From assembly GCF_900183575.1 (NCBI RefSeq), contig NZ_FXUZ01000001.1:1-64000 (forward strand): 64,000 nucleotides of DNA, written 5' to 3'. The notes under the pieces are model-generated. The model made no database searches and was not told the DNA's origin. It saw nothing but the letters and a program-made list of their open reading frames with translations. A program made the translations under genes and the position numbers. Shown piece by piece: positions 28,100 through 38,148 of this stretch (its first letter is position 1; each line of letters begins with the position of its first letter). The DNA comes from Staphylococcus cornubiensis. GTDB taxonomy: Bacteria > Bacillota > Bacilli > Staphylococcales > Staphylococcaceae.

Positions 28100-29287
28100 A
28101 TGGTTAAGTTTTTGCATTGTGCAGATTTGCATCTCGATAGTCCATTTGCATCCAAGCGATATTTAAATCCAACAATTTTGAAAGATGTTGAAAATAGTGC
28201 TTACGAAAGTTTTAAAAGTATTATTGACCTTGCATTAAGAGAAGAGGTCGACTTTATCATAATTAGTGGAGATTTGTTTGATCAACACAATCGTACATTG
28301 AAAGCGGAAGTGTTTTTAAAATCTCAGTTCGAACGTTTGCAGAAAGAACAAATTTTTGTCTACATCGTACATGGCAATCACGATCCTTTATCGGATGAAA
28401 TTAAGACGAAATGGCCTGAAAATGTCACAGTATTTTCAAATCAGGTCGAAACATATCAAGCGATTACGAAAACGGGTGAAACGATACACCTTCATGGCTT
28501 TAGTTATGAAAAACGCGAAAGTTACGAAAATAAAATAGATGCATACCCGACGAATGAAAATCGTAATGTCGTACATATTGGTGTCTTACACGGAACTTAT
28601 AGTAAATCAGACGCTTCAGATCGTTATACGGAATTTCGATTGGAAGATTTAAATGCGAAGTTATACCATTACTGGGCGTTAGGTCATATTCATACGAGAC
28701 AACAATTGAGTGATTTGCCTGAAATTCATTATCCTGGCAACATTCAAGGTCGTCATTTTAAAGAACAAGGTGAAAAAGGTTGTTTAATCGTAGAAGGTGA
28801 CCATGTGACGTTAAAGACACGCTTCGTACCGACACAGTTCATTCGCTTTGAATCTGCAATACTTGAAACTGAAGATGTAAGCCAACAAGCATTATTCGAG
28901 CTGATTCAAAACTTTAAAGACAGTGTCAGACATCAAGGTCGCGCGTTTTATCGATTACAACTGAATATACGTGGCGATGAAATGATCTCACCCCAAGTTT
29001 TAGAACAATTAAAAGTATTGTCATCAGAATATGAAGAAAATGAACGTCACTTCGTCCTCATTGATGAATGGGAAGTGCGTTATGTCGATATTCGCCAAAA
29101 ATCAATCATTCAAGAGTTTCCTACAGAGTTAATTGAGCAAGACGATGTTTTTGAACGTGCTTTGAAAGACTTGTATATGAATCCGAAAGCATCAAAATAT
29201 CTAGAGAGCTATCAAAATCATGATCGTAAAGCATTGATTGCACGTGCAGAGGCGATTATTGATGCTGAGTTAAAGGGGGGCAATTAA
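28100..29287 (+). CDS. yhaO: SbcD/Mre11-like metallophosphoesterase YhaO
   Basis: A 395-residue DNA repair exonuclease-type protein. The metal-binding motifs appear in order: CADLHLDSPF (about 7-16), IISGDLFDQHN, VHGNHDPL, then LHGTYSK and ALGHIHTRQQ. This matches calcineurin-like phosphoesterases of the SbcD/Mre11 class. AAAAGGAG precedes the ATG. yhaN, the SbcC-like partner, starts 3 bases after its stop, so the two probably form a nuclease-ATPase complex. The cellular substrate is not established. Confidence 0.92.
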   Translation: MVKFLHCADLHLDSPFASKRYLNPTILKDVENSAYESFKSIIDLALREEVDFIIISGDLFDQHNRTLKAEVFLKSQFERLQKEQIFVYIVHGNHDPLSDEIKTKWPENVTVFSNQVETYQAITKTGETIHLHGFSYEKRESYENKIDAYPTNENRNVVHIGVLHGTYSKSDASDRYTEFRLEDLNAKLYHYWALGHIHTRQQLSDLPEIHYPGNIQGRHFKEQGEKGCLIVEGDHVTLKTRFVPTQFIRFESAILETEDVSQQALFELIQNFKDSVRHQGRAFYRLQLNIRGDEMISPQVLEQLKVLSSEYEENERHFVLIDEWEVRYVDIRQKSIIQEFPTELIEQDDVFERALKDLYMNPKASKYLESYQNHDRKALIARAEAIIDAELKGGN

Positions 29288-29290
29288 CCC

Positions 29291-32215
29291 ATGAAAATTA
29301 AAGCAGTTGAAATTTATGGTTATGGTCAATTTGTTCAACGAAAAGTAGAGTTTGATCAATATTTTACTGAGATATTTGGACATAATGAGGCAGGGAAGTC
29401 GACACTTCAAGCATTTATACATTCGATTTTGTTTGGTTTTCCGACTAAAAAAGAAAATGAACCGCGATTAGAACCTCGTATGGGCAATCATTATGGTGGT
29501 CGTGTGACATTAATCTTAGACGATGGTATGGAAGTAGACGTCGAACGTGTGAAAGGTCCTGCACAAGGCGAAGTGAAAGTATATTTACCGAATGGTGCGA
29601 TTAAAGATGAGCAATGGTTGAAAGAACAATTGAATTACGTGAATAAAAAGACGTATCAAGCCATTTTTTCTTTCAATGTACTCGGACTTCAAGATATTCA
29701 TAAACATATGAGTGAGATCCAATTACAAAACTTTTTAATGCAAGCAGGCGCGCTCGGTTCAACAGAGTTCATCGGTATGCGTGAGTTAATCAATCAAAAG
29801 AAACAAGAACTTTATAAAAAGTCAGGGCAAAATCCTGAAATTAACCGCAAAATTGAAGAAGTGCGTAACTTAGAATATCAAATCCGAGAAGAATCAGCGA
29901 AAATCGAATCGTATCAACGTCTAACTGAAGAACATGAAAAGGCATCACGACGTTTAGATACATTGAAACAAAATTTAAGTCAGTTGACAGGATTGTTTGA
30001 AGAAAAGCAAAAAGAAGTCGCTTTAATTGATCAAGTTCAAGAGTGGAAAGGATTAGAAGCGGATTTAAATATTGAACCGTTAGAGTTTCCTGAAAAAGGG
30101 ATTGATCGTTATGAAACGGCTAAAATTCAAGTGGATCATTTAGAACGTGACATTGGTTTACGTATTGAAAAACAACAACAATTACAAAGTGAAAATGAAC
30201 AATTGTACGTGCCCGAAAAATCACTTTATCAAAACTTTGAATCGATAACGAAACAAGAAGATCGTGTGAAGCAACAAGATATGGAATTGAAACAAACTGA
30301 ACGCGAATTTAGTCAACACGACATGGAAATCGAAAGTTTAAAATCTCATATCGGTTGGGAAAATTGTCATGATGATGTTGATTCGAGCGAGGCCCAAAAA
30401 AGTTATGCGAGTGAAACCTTAAAACAAAAACAAGAAAATTTACATACGTTGCAACAATTGAAAAAGACGCAAGATGATTATCAAATTGAGACAGCGTCTT
30501 TTGAGGAAGAACTTGAACATTTAAATAGTCAATTAGTTGATGATGAAAATTTCAAAAAGAAAAAAGTATATGAGCAACGTTTATTAGAATTAAAAGAAAA
30601 ACGCAATCTATTTGATAAGATGAAAGCGTCATTTGAACAAGAAACTGAACAAAAACAACAGCAGCAACGACGTGTCAGAGGGGCTTCACTCATACTTGCG
30701 ATGATTTCTATCGCATTTGCTATTTGGATGTTTGTGACAAATGCAATGGTGGCAGGTATTGTTTTAACAGTGATGGCTGTCGTCTTTATTATTGGTATGA
30801 CGCTATTCCGTTCGAAACCAGTAGGATATGATACGCAATTCTCAGAAGAACTGGCACAATTGGAACAAGAAGTGGAACGACTTGAAGCGGAATATGATTT
30901 AGACTTTGATTTGTCTACACAATATCAATTACGTGACCAAATTGCACAACGTCAGCAACAATTAGCGATTTTAAAAACAAAAGTGCAACATACCAATACA
31001 CAATATGAAGACACACATGCGGCATGGTCTGAAGCGACAAACAAGTTGCAACAGTTAAAGTCATCACTTTATTTATCTGAAAACTTGTCAGATGACATAC
31101 TCATTGACGCGATTCAAACGATTCAAAAGATAAAAGATCACCGACAGTATCTCATTAAACTGAATGAAGTCCATATGAATTTAAGTAAAGCATTGCAGGA
31201 TTTCTATGCAGAGGTCGATGAAAAAATCGGCACAGTCATTCAACAGTATGATAAAGATACCCTTTTTCATGATGTGAGAGAATGGTTAAAGAAAGCGAGT
31301 CAAGATATGACGCGTCATGAGCATAATACTGAACAATTGAACTTGTTAGAAAAAGAGTTGAAACATTTGAAGCATCGTTTAAGTGAGAACCAGCAAGTGA
31401 TTCAAACATTGTTCGGTGCAATTGGTGCCCTAGATGAGGAAAGTTATTATAAACATCATGAACGCTATCAACGCTACCACGAACGTTTAGCACGTTTTAA
31501 TGACTTGACACACTTCCTTGAAAACCAAAACTATGGTTACGAAAAGAGTTCAAAATTAAGTGAAAAAACAACCGCTCAACTTGATGAAGAATATCAAAAG
31601 TTGTCTGAGCAAATTGATAACTATAATGAACGCTTTTTGGCAGTGCAAAGTGAAGTCAGTGATCTGTTAGCGCAAATGAATCATATGGAAACGGATGACA
31701 CATTAAGACACTTACGTCATCAATACCAACTTTTAAGAAATCAATTAAATGAAAGTGCTGAAGATTGGGCAGCATTAAGTTATCTCGAAGCATTAGTTGA
31801 TGAGCATATTAAACAAATTAAAGATAAACGGTTGCCGCAAGTTGTAAATATTGCGACAGATATTTATAATGATTTAACAGGCGGTCAATATGTACAAGTC
31901 ACATATGCGAACGAGCAAGTCATGGTTCGTCATCAAGATGGACAAATGTACCAACCGATTGAATTAAGTCAATCGACAAAAGAGTTGCTTTACATCGCAC
32001 TCCGCTTAAGCCTCATTCAAACATTGAAGCCGTACTATTCGTTACCGATTATTATTGATGACGCATTTGTACACTTTGATGTTGAACGTAGAGCTAAAAT
32101 GATGAAGTATTTAAGATCTATGTCTGAAGAATATCAAATTCTTTACTTTACATGTTCGCGTGATACGAATATTCCAGCAAAACAGCTTGTCACGTTAAAC
32201 AAGATAGATAAATAG
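29291..32215 (+). CDS. yhaN: SbcC/Rad50-like ATPase YhaN with a membrane hairpin
   Basis: A 974-residue P-loop ATPase. Residues 1-130 have Walker A GHNEAGKSTLQ (about 30-40). Two long coiled coils (about 170-460 and 515-840) are rich in Gln, Glu and Lys. The C-terminal lobe has the signature-like LSQSTKELLYIALRLSL and Walker B LPIIIDDAFVHFD. At the apex of the coiled coil (about 464-506), where Rad50/SbcC carry a CxxC zinc hook, there are two hydrophobic helices and no CxxC. This suggests anchoring at the membrane. It forms an operon with yhaO and yhaM. Confidence 0.9.
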   Translation: MKIKAVEIYGYGQFVQRKVEFDQYFTEIFGHNEAGKSTLQAFIHSILFGFPTKKENEPRLEPRMGNHYGGRVTLILDDGMEVDVERVKGPAQGEVKVYLPNGAIKDEQWLKEQLNYVNKKTYQAIFSFNVLGLQDIHKHMSEIQLQNFLMQAGALGSTEFIGMRELINQKKQELYKKSGQNPEINRKIEEVRNLEYQIREESAKIESYQRLTEEHEKASRRLDTLKQNLSQLTGLFEEKQKEVALIDQVQEWKGLEADLNIEPLEFPEKGIDRYETAKIQVDHLERDIGLRIEKQQQLQSENEQLYVPEKSLYQNFESITKQEDRVKQQDMELKQTEREFSQHDMEIESLKSHIGWENCHDDVDSSEAQKSYASETLKQKQENLHTLQQLKKTQDDYQIETASFEEELEHLNSQLVDDENFKKKKVYEQRLLELKEKRNLFDKMKASFEQETEQKQQQQRRVRGASLILAMISIAFAIWMFVTNAMVAGIVLTVMAVVFIIGMTLFRSKPVGYDTQFSEELAQLEQEVERLEAEYDLDFDLSTQYQLRDQIAQRQQQLAILKTKVQHTNTQYEDTHAAWSEATNKLQQLKSSLYLSENLSDDILIDAIQTIQKIKDHRQYLIKLNEVHMNLSKALQDFYAEVDEKIGTVIQQYDKDTLFHDVREWLKKASQDMTRHEHNTEQLNLLEKELKHLKHRLSENQQVIQTLFGAIGALDEESYYKHHERYQRYHERLARFNDLTHFLENQNYGYEKSSKLSEKTTAQLDEEYQKLSEQIDNYNERFLAVQSEVSDLLAQMNHMETDDTLRHLRHQYQLLRNQLNESAEDWAALSYLEALVDEHIKQIKDKRLPQVVNIATDIYNDLTGGQYVQVTYANEQVMVRHQDGQMYQPIELSQSTKELLYIALRLSLIQTLKPYYSLPIIIDDAFVHFDVERRAKMMKYLRSMSEEYQILYFTCSRDTNIPAKQLVTLNKIDK

Positions 32216-32233
32216 AATGGGAAGGCGTTAAAA

Positions 32234-33175
32234 ATGAGAAATATTGAAAAGCTACAACCTGGAGACACGGTGGATCACTTTTTTCTCATCCATCGTGCGA
32301 CACAAGGTGTAACAGCGCAAGGTAAAGATTATATGACGCTTCACTTACAAGATAAAAGTGGTGAGGTCGAAGCAAAAGTATGGACTATTACTAAAGAAGG
32401 TATCAATTTATTAAAACCTGAGCACATTGTCCACGTTAAAGGGGATATGATCAACTATCGTGGTCGCAAACAAATGAAAGTGAATCAATTCCGACTTGCG
32501 ACAGAAGAAGATGGATTGCGTACCCAAGATTTTATCGACGGTGCACCGATGTCTCCCGAAGAGATAAAGGATGCAATGCAAGATTATATTTTTGAAATCG
32601 AAAATGCACCTTTACAACGTGTGACACGTTATTTATTGAATAAACACGAAGATAGTTATTTTGTGTATCCTGCAGCGAGCACGCATCATCATAACTTTGT
32701 GAGTGGTCTAAGTTATCACGTTTTGACAATGTTAGAAATTGCGCGTCAGCTTTGTATTATTTATCCAGAACTTAATAAAAGCTTATTATATAGCGGTATT
32801 ATTTTACATGATATGGGTAAAGTTAGAGAGCTATCTGGCCCGATTGCTACATCTTACACACTTGAAGGGAATTTGCTCGGTCATATTTCAATCGCAAGTG
32901 ATGAAGTTGCGGATGCAGCACGTGAGCTTAATGTAGAAGGCGAAGAAATTCTGTTACTCCGTCATCTCATTTTGTCGCACCATGGTAAATTAGAATACGG
33001 TTCACCTAAATTGCCTTATGTCAAAGAAGCAGAAATTTTGAACTTCATTGACAATATTGATGCACGTATGAATATGTTTGATAAAGCATTTAAGAAAATT
33101 GAAAAAGGTCAATTTACTGAGCGTATTTTTGGTTTAGAAGGTCGACAATTTTATAAACCAGAAAAACTAGATTAA
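32234..33175 (+). CDS. yhaM: 3'-5' exoribonuclease YhaM
   Basis: A 313-residue nuclease. Residues 1-95 are an OB-fold nucleic-acid-binding domain ([18 protein letters not shown]). Residues about 150-290 are an HD-type domain with metal ligands in [19 protein letters not shown] and HLILSHHG. In Bacillus and staphylococci YhaM (Cbf1) trims RNA 3' ends, and it may also act on single-stranded DNA. It starts 18 bases after yhaN and closes the yhaONM operon; a terminator follows. Confidence 0.93.
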   Translation: MRNIEKLQPGDTVDHFFLIHRATQGVTAQGKDYMTLHLQDKSGEVEAKVWTITKEGINLLKPEHIVHVKGDMINYRGRKQMKVNQFRLATEEDGLRTQDFIDGAPMSPEEIKDAMQDYIFEIENAPLQRVTRYLLNKHEDSYFVYPAASTHHHNFVSGLSYHVLTMLEIARQLCIIYPELNKSLLYSGIILHDMGKVRELSGPIATSYTLEGNLLGHISIASDEVADAARELNVEGEEILLLRHLILSHHGKLEYGSPKLPYVKEAEILNFIDNIDARMNMFDKAFKKIEKGQFTERIFGLEGRQFYKPEKLD

Positions 33176-33189
33176 TAAAATATGAGCAG

Positions 33190-33222
33190 GACTGGGAAAC
33201 GCAATTGTCTCCCAGTCTTTTT
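33190..33222 (+). terminator. terminator of the yhaONM operon
   Basis: GACTGGGA/TCCCAGTC stem followed by TTTTT. Confidence 0.85.
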
Positions 33223-33284
33223 ATGTGTTGATTTTCCGAAATGGGACAATTGCTACATGAGTGATATGAGCGCGAGTATAAAAA

Positions 33285-33328
33285 AGAAAAAGATGTAGGA
33301 CGTTAAATGTTTTGTCCTACACCTTTTT
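33285..33328. terminator. terminator of prsA, possibly bidirectional
   Basis: GTAGGAC/GTCCTAC stem (33295-33320), with A-rich sequence on the left, which is U-rich in the prsA transcript, and CCTTTTT on the right. Confidence 0.75.
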
Positions 33329-33347
33329 CATCATGCTTTACACTCAA

Positions 33348-34304
33348 CTACATGCCGAGTTGACTACCTTGTGATGATTGTTGTTTCAATGCATCAGGAT
33401 TTAAAATATTATCCTCAATGGCTTTCTTAATGTCACGGTCCTTATAATCAACTTTGTATTCATCAAGTAAGTCTTTATAGGCGTCTGTTAAGATTTTAGG
33501 GTCTTCTTGTAATTTGTTTTGAATGATTTTTTCTTTCAGTTTAGATTTCTCTTTATCAAAATCGTCTTGTTTATCTGCACGAATGATATGATAACCGTAT
33601 TCAGTTTTAACGACTTTTGAAATTTCGCCCTCTTTTAATTTGAATAACGCTTCTTCAAACGGTTTAACCATTTGGCCTTTGATGACGTAACCTAAGCTGC
33701 CATTATTGTCTTTTGTAGAATCCATTGACTCTTCTTTAGCCAACTTGTCGAAGTCTTTTGGATTTTTGTCGAGCTTCTCTTTAATTTCATCAATTTTCTT
33801 CTTAGCGTCTTTATCAGATAAGCCTTCTTTGTCGTCCTTGTCTTGTTTCACTTTAATTAAAATGTGAGATGCTTTTTTCGTATCCTCTTTGATTTCTTTG
33901 TCTGATACTTTTACTTTCTCATTCAGTAATTCTTTTTGGTAAGCAACTAATTTACGTTGTTCTTTATAATCGTCAATCGACATGCCTTGTTGCTTAAGTA
34001 AACTTTCAAATTGCTTTTTACCGCCGTATTTTTTTACTTCTTCTTCTGTTTCTTTGTCAATTTCTTTTTGATCGACTTTATCGCCATATTTTTTCTCTAA
34101 AATTTTGTTCAATAGCACTTTGAAAGATTGACTTGCGATTTGATCATTACCGATTTCTTTTAATACATCTTCTACTTTAACGTCTCCTGCTTTTGACGAA
34201 ATCAAAGTTTGATCTTTTGAAGTTGGGGCATCATTTCCACATGCTCCGAGTAACACTGCGCTTGCTGTAATAGGAATAAATAATTTTTGTATGCCTTTCT
34301 TCAT
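33348..34304 (-). CDS. prsA: foldase lipoprotein PrsA (peptidyl-prolyl isomerase)
   Basis: A 318-residue extracytoplasmic folding factor anchored by a lipid. The signal peptide ends in lipobox LLGAC with Cys22. The parvulin PPIase domain (about 145-240) runs from [11 protein letters not shown] to [13 protein letters not shown]. Flanking Lys/Glu-rich helical chaperone arms follow the usual PrsA plan. It helps secreted proteins such as proteases and leukocidin subunits fold after export. The start at 34304 is set by AAAAGGAGC; the 21-residue upstream extension would destroy the signal peptide. Confidence 0.95.
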   Translation of the reverse strand: MKKGIQKLFIPITASAVLLGACGNDAPTSKDQTLISSKAGDVKVEDVLKEIGNDQIASQSFKVLLNKILEKKYGDKVDQKEIDKETEEEVKKYGGKKQFESLLKQQGMSIDDYKEQRKLVAYQKELLNEKVKVSDKEIKEDTKKASHILIKVKQDKDDKEGLSDKDAKKKIDEIKEKLDKNPKDFDKLAKEESMDSTKDNNGSLGYVIKGQMVKPFEEALFKLKEGEISKVVKTEYGYHIIRADKQDDFDKEKSKLKEKIIQNKLQEDPKILTDAYKDLLDEYKVDYKDRDIKKAIEDNILNPDALKQQSSQGSQLGM

Positions 34305-34506
34305 CTTTTGAGCTCCTTTTATTATGTAATTAACACACATAAATATTACCATAATGTCCGTCAGCAACCAACGATGAAGGGTAAAAATACGACTAAAAGA
34401 TGAGAATGTTTAATATCATTCATATTATTTTTATGGATAATTCCAATACAAGAGATAAATGATAATAAAATTATAATATTATAACTAAATTCGAGGTGCA
34501 TGTGCG

Positions 34507-35130
34507 TCACTGATTTTCGCGCTCTCTCTGAGCAATAATGATGCTGTAAAACCGATGAGTAGTAAGAATGCGACGATATAAGAAACCAATGGCCATCGAA
34601 CCTGTCACATCTGTTAAGAATCCAGTCATGTATGGCGCTAAAATTGAAGCCGTCATTCCAATAAAATGATAGACGCTAAATGATGTCCCTAAAGCATTTT
34701 TAGGTGCATTATCTGCAACGACTGCAATTAAAACTGGATTTGTACTAATTTTCCCAACGATACCGTAACCGATTAATGCAACGTACAGAATCACTAAATT
34801 ATTAAAAAACAATTGATGCTGTAAAAATAAATGCAAGGGGTAACATAATCATTAATACAGGTTTACGTCTGCCTAATTTATCAGAGGGCCAACTAAAGAA
34901 TAGGGACCCAGGAATGGCTGCCCACGGTACGAGAGATGCGACAAAAGCAACTCATGCCCATTTCAGAAACTGTAATACTTGAGACAAAATAACCAATCGA
35001 CGTACCAAAAGCCATACCACTATTAATCAAAGCAGCCCCTATTGCAATGTTTTTTAACCATTTTAACCAATTTTCGACACAATCAATCGCTTCAACATAG
35101 CAACTTTTTCTTTTTACATCTATATTTGCA
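34507..35130 (-). pseudogene. decayed MFS transporter gene
   Basis: The minus strand encodes pieces of a major facilitator protein in different frames: IAIGAALINSGMAFGTS, SDKLGRRKPVLMIM (the typical loop between helices), and an open stretch of about 110 codons with SVYHFIGMTASILAPYMTGF. Frames switch near 34570, 34840 and 34930. The N-terminal portion is missing. There is no start or ribosome binding site, so it is a non-functional remnant. Confidence 0.75.
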
Positions 35131-35174
35131 AAATAAAAAAGACTGATACATCTCTAAAGAGAAATTGTATCAGC
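35131..35174 (-). terminator. terminator of the DUF3267 gene
   Basis: On the minus strand the stem CTGATACAATTTCTCT/AGAGATGTATCAG is followed by a T-rich run. It overlaps the stop codon region. Confidence 0.8.
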
Positions 35175-35736
35175 CAACATGCATTTGTTTTGAATGATCA
35201 TTGTGTACTAACAGTAAAAAACCGTTTTGATGTTCTTCGACGTAATGACCTTGACGAGCTGAAAGGATGACTTTTAAGTAGAGTAAGTCCATCACAGAAT
35301 AGCCTGCATTTAATGCTAATAAAAACATAAAATAATGGCCATACTCAGGGTTTGCGCGTGCTACAAGAATACAGACAACTGTAACGACAATTAATGGCAT
35401 GATGAGACATATACAAAAATAAGACTTTCGTATAGGACGATCGAGATAAATATTGTATAGTGGCATCCATGATTGTCGTAATAACTTGTGCGCTCTTAAA
35501 TATTTCAAGTAAGGAAATACCGTAACAATATGAATAAGTTTGTGAACGGGATATAAAAATAACATTAAGACAATAAACAATAGAAAATTTTGATCTGTAA
35601 ATGGCACATTAGAGTAGTAGTGAAATATTTCAAAACTAACAAAAAATGTGATAACAACCGTTACAAAACTTATAAAAGCAATACGCGGTAAACCAAATCT
35701 TGAATGGACATCAATTGAACGCAAACAGTTTAACAT
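35170..35736 (-). CDS. DUF3267 family membrane protein
   Basis: A 188-residue protein with four or five membrane helices. The motif VHKLIHI lies at about residue 64. In many family members this site reads HExxH-like, suggesting a membrane metalloprotease. Here the catalytic Glu position is Lys, so hydrolytic activity is doubtful. It sits between prsA and the MarR-type regulator, the same order I recall in S. aureus. The role is unknown. Confidence 0.75.
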   Translation of the reverse strand: MLNCLRSIDVHSRFGLPRIAFISFVTVVITFFVSFEIFHYYSNVPFTDQNFLLFIVLMLFLYPVHKLIHIVTVFPYLKYLRAHKLLRQSWMPLYNIYLDRPIRKSYFCICLIMPLIVVTVVCILVARANPEYGHYFMFLLALNAGYSVMDLLYLKVILSARQGHYVEEHQNGFLLLVHNDHSKQMHVG

Positions 35737-35784
35737 TTACAAGCTCCTTTGCTATCAGTAATATAACGTATTATCTACCTGAAA

Positions 35785-36315
35785 TTACTGTTCGTCAAGC
35801 AAATTTTCTCGAATATGACTTTGACATAAATTCACATCATTAATGAAGTCTTTGCCGTGCAATTTAGCCACGAGATAATGCACATCACTAAAGCTTGGAA
35901 GATGAAACATTTCATTTTGGAATTCTTTCGAAGCATTAAAGATTTTATTTTGCGCTTCATCATAATGTGCGAAAATTTCATCTACTAATGCTTTACCTTT
36001 ATCCGTTAAAGTAATGTACGTATTCCTCTTATCGTTGTGGTCTTTCTCCATATTAAGCAACTCTTGTTGTTCTAAACGCTTTGCAAAATTGTATGCTGTT
36101 GAGACGTGCATCACACCGTATTTAGATATATCGGATATTGTGGCACGTCCAAAGGCATAGAGTGTTAATAAAATCAGGTGTTCATTCATTGCGATACCTG
36201 ATTTTTTTAACCAGCTTTGCCAATCGCTCTCAGCATTTTTCCAAAGTACTTTAGATAGCATTGCTATTTTATGTGTATAAAGCATTCCCTCAATTTGTGC
36301 TTGTTTGTCATTCAT
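35785..36315 (-). CDS. hpr: MarR-family regulator Hpr/ScoC
   Basis: A 176-residue winged-helix regulator. The DNA-binding region is at about 45-110, with LTLYAFGRATISDISKYGVM, STAYNFAKRLE and the wing NDKRNTYITLTDKG. ScoC/Hpr in Bacillus represses extracellular protease genes; in staphylococci its target set is less defined. The start at 36315 follows AAAGGAG; the earlier in-frame Met would lie in leader sequence that forms a hairpin around 36350-36370. Its position next to prsA fits a secretion-control neighbourhood. Confidence 0.88.
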   Translation of the reverse strand: MNDKQAQIEGMLYTHKIAMLSKVLWKNAESDWQSWLKKSGIAMNEHLILLTLYAFGRATISDISKYGVMHVSTAYNFAKRLEQQELLNMEKDHNDKRNTYITLTDKGKALVDEIFAHYDEAQNKIFNASKEFQNEMFHLPSFSDVHYLVAKLHGKDFINDVNLCQSHIRENLLDEQ

Positions 36316-36416
36316 ATTGTTAGACTCCTTTCTTAGACTATAAAAAAGCATGGTACTGTATTGTACCATGCTTTAAAGTCATTATATCGAATTATGTTCT
36401 TTCAAACACTAAAAAA

Positions 36417-36773
36417 TTATTTTTTTGTTGGAAAATTTGTCATTTCTTCGCCACGATTTTGTAAATTTTCGATATGTGCTTGAAGTTGTTTAATATTTGG
36501 ATCGATATCAGCTTTAAATTCGCCAATCATTGTTTTAACTTCATCACCGATAGAACCAGCAAAACTTTGACTCTCATTTTTAATTTGAGTGATATAACGT
36601 TTAATGTCATGGATACTATTTTTCATCGTATCGACTTCAAGTTCTAGTTCTGATTTAGGTCGTGCAGCTTTTGGATTTGCGATGCGTGTTTGGCCATCTC
36701 TAGCCATCAAAGCTACACCCAAACCTGTCGCCACGCCAGCGACAACGCCTAATGTTACTCGAACGGTTTTCAT
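36417..36773 (-). CDS. YtxH-domain membrane-anchored protein
   Basis: A 118-residue protein. Residues 5-23 form one Gly/Ala-rich membrane helix (LGVVAGVATGLGVALMA). The rest is a charged, coiled-coil-like cytoplasmic region with heptad-like Leu/Ile spacing (IKQLQAHIENLQ). This layout is the YtxH family, general-stress-associated in Bacillus; its role is unknown. GAGGA precedes the start. Confidence 0.75.
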   Translation of the reverse strand: MKTVRVTLGVVAGVATGLGVALMARDGQTRIANPKAARPKSELELEVDTMKNSIHDIKRYITQIKNESQSFAGSIGDEVKTMIGEFKADIDPNIKQLQAHIENLQNRGEEMTNFPTKK

Positions 36774-36849
36774 AATTTTCCTCCTCGGACAATTTTCTTT
36801 TATATATACCCATTTGTTTATAAAATATGCGGGTTAAGTATAAATAATC

Positions 36850-37275
36850 TTATTTGATATTTGAAGCAATTTGTGCAGCAATTTCTGCTTTTTGTGTATC
36901 ATCAATACGTGATTCATTTGTTTCCCAATGATATCCAAAACCATCGATATCATTTTCGTAACGTGGAATTAAATGGAAATGAATATGGAAAACAGATTGT
37001 GATGCATATTCACCGTTGTTTTGAATGATATTTAAGCCGTCTGGATGAAATGTATCCTTAATGGCATTTGCTACAATCGGCAAAGCTTCTCCGATATGTT
37101 TCATCGTTTCAGCGTCTGTTTCATAAATATTAGGTGATGGCTTTTTAGGAATGAGTAATGTATGGCCTTTAGAGACTTGAGAAATATCTAAAAAAGCATA
37201 GACATAATCATTTTCGTATACTTTAAAACTTGGAATATCACCGTCAATAATTTTCGAGAATATCGTTTCAGTCAT
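36850..37275 (-). CDS. hit: HIT family nucleotide hydrolase/transferase
   Basis: A 141-residue histidine-triad protein with the motif HIHFHLIPR at about 98-106. Near the N-terminus FSKIIDGDIPSFKVYENDYV is typical of Hit/Hint enzymes, which split AMP from amino-acyl or phosphoramidate adducts. It is divergent to ecsA, as in other Firmicutes, with about 135 bases between the starts. Confidence 0.93.
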   Translation of the reverse strand: MTETIFSKIIDGDIPSFKVYENDYVYAFLDISQVSKGHTLLIPKKPSPNIYETDAETMKHIGEALPIVANAIKDTFHPDGLNIIQNNGEYASQSVFHIHFHLIPRYENDIDGFGYHWETNESRIDDTQKAEIAAQIASNIK

Positions 37276-37410
37276 ATAGATTCCCTCATTTCTTCATTTA
37301 GTTTTATTATAGCACGTGTGACTGTTGATGTAACGATATTATAGCATGCGTATTAAATAGCATTATTAATGATATTTTTGATACAATAACAGTTATGGAG
37401 GTGCAGATAA

Positions 37411-38148
37411 ATGACTGTACAAATTAAGAATTTAACAGGTGGCTATGGTAAAAAGCCAGTGATTAAAAATATAAATTTCGAACTTGCGGATGGTGAAATC
37501 GTGGGTTTAATCGGTTTAAATGGCGCAGGTAAAAGTACAACGATTAAACATATTTTAGGATTGTTGACACCGACTGAAGGGGAGATGTCGATTTCTGGAA
37601 TAGATATTAAAGAAGATATTCATGCGTATCGACAACATTTATCATATATTCCAGAAGCGCCTGTCATTTACGATGCGCTTACATTAAAAGAACACATTGA
37701 AATGACAGCGATGGCGTATGGTATTGATTACGACACAGCGATGCAACGTGCCATGCCTTTATTAAAGACATTTCGTTTAGAAGATCAATTGCACATTTTC
37801 CCGAGTCATTTTTCTAAAGGGATGAAGCAAAAAGTCATGATTATTTGTGCCTTTATTGTAGAGCCTGATTTTTATATTATTGACGAACCTTTTTTAGGAC
37901 TTGACCCGATTGGGATACAGTCGATGCTTGATTTGATGGCGTCTAAAAAAGAGGAGGGGCGCACTGTATTGATGAGTACGCATATCCTTGCTACAGCTGA
38001 ACGTTATTGCGATCGTTTTATCATTTTAGATCAAGGAGAAATTGTCGCAATGGGGGACTTAGATGCTTTACGTCAACAAACAGCCATGCCTCATGCGACG
38101 TTGGATGAAATTTACATTCGTGTCACTAAAGGAGCGCAATCCTCATGA
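37411..38148 (+). CDS. ecsA: ABC transporter ATP-binding protein EcsA
   Basis: A 245-residue ATPase with Walker A GLNGAGKST (about 33-41), Walker B FYIIDEPFLGLDP and switch His in MSTHILATAE. The signature is FSKGMKQKV instead of LSGGQ, a known feature of the Ecs group. With EcsB it supports intramembrane proteolysis by RasP, secretion and competence in Bacillus; in staphylococci it affects virulence factor export. AGGTG precedes the ATG. Its stop overlaps the ecsB start. Confidence 0.93.
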   Translation: MTVQIKNLTGGYGKKPVIKNINFELADGEIVGLIGLNGAGKSTTIKHILGLLTPTEGEMSISGIDIKEDIHAYRQHLSYIPEAPVIYDALTLKEHIEMTAMAYGIDYDTAMQRAMPLLKTFRLEDQLHIFPSHFSKGMKQKVMIICAFIVEPDFYIIDEPFLGLDPIGIQSMLDLMASKKEEGRTVLMSTHILATAERYCDRFIILDQGEIVAMGDLDALRQQTAMPHATLDEIYIRVTKGAQSS

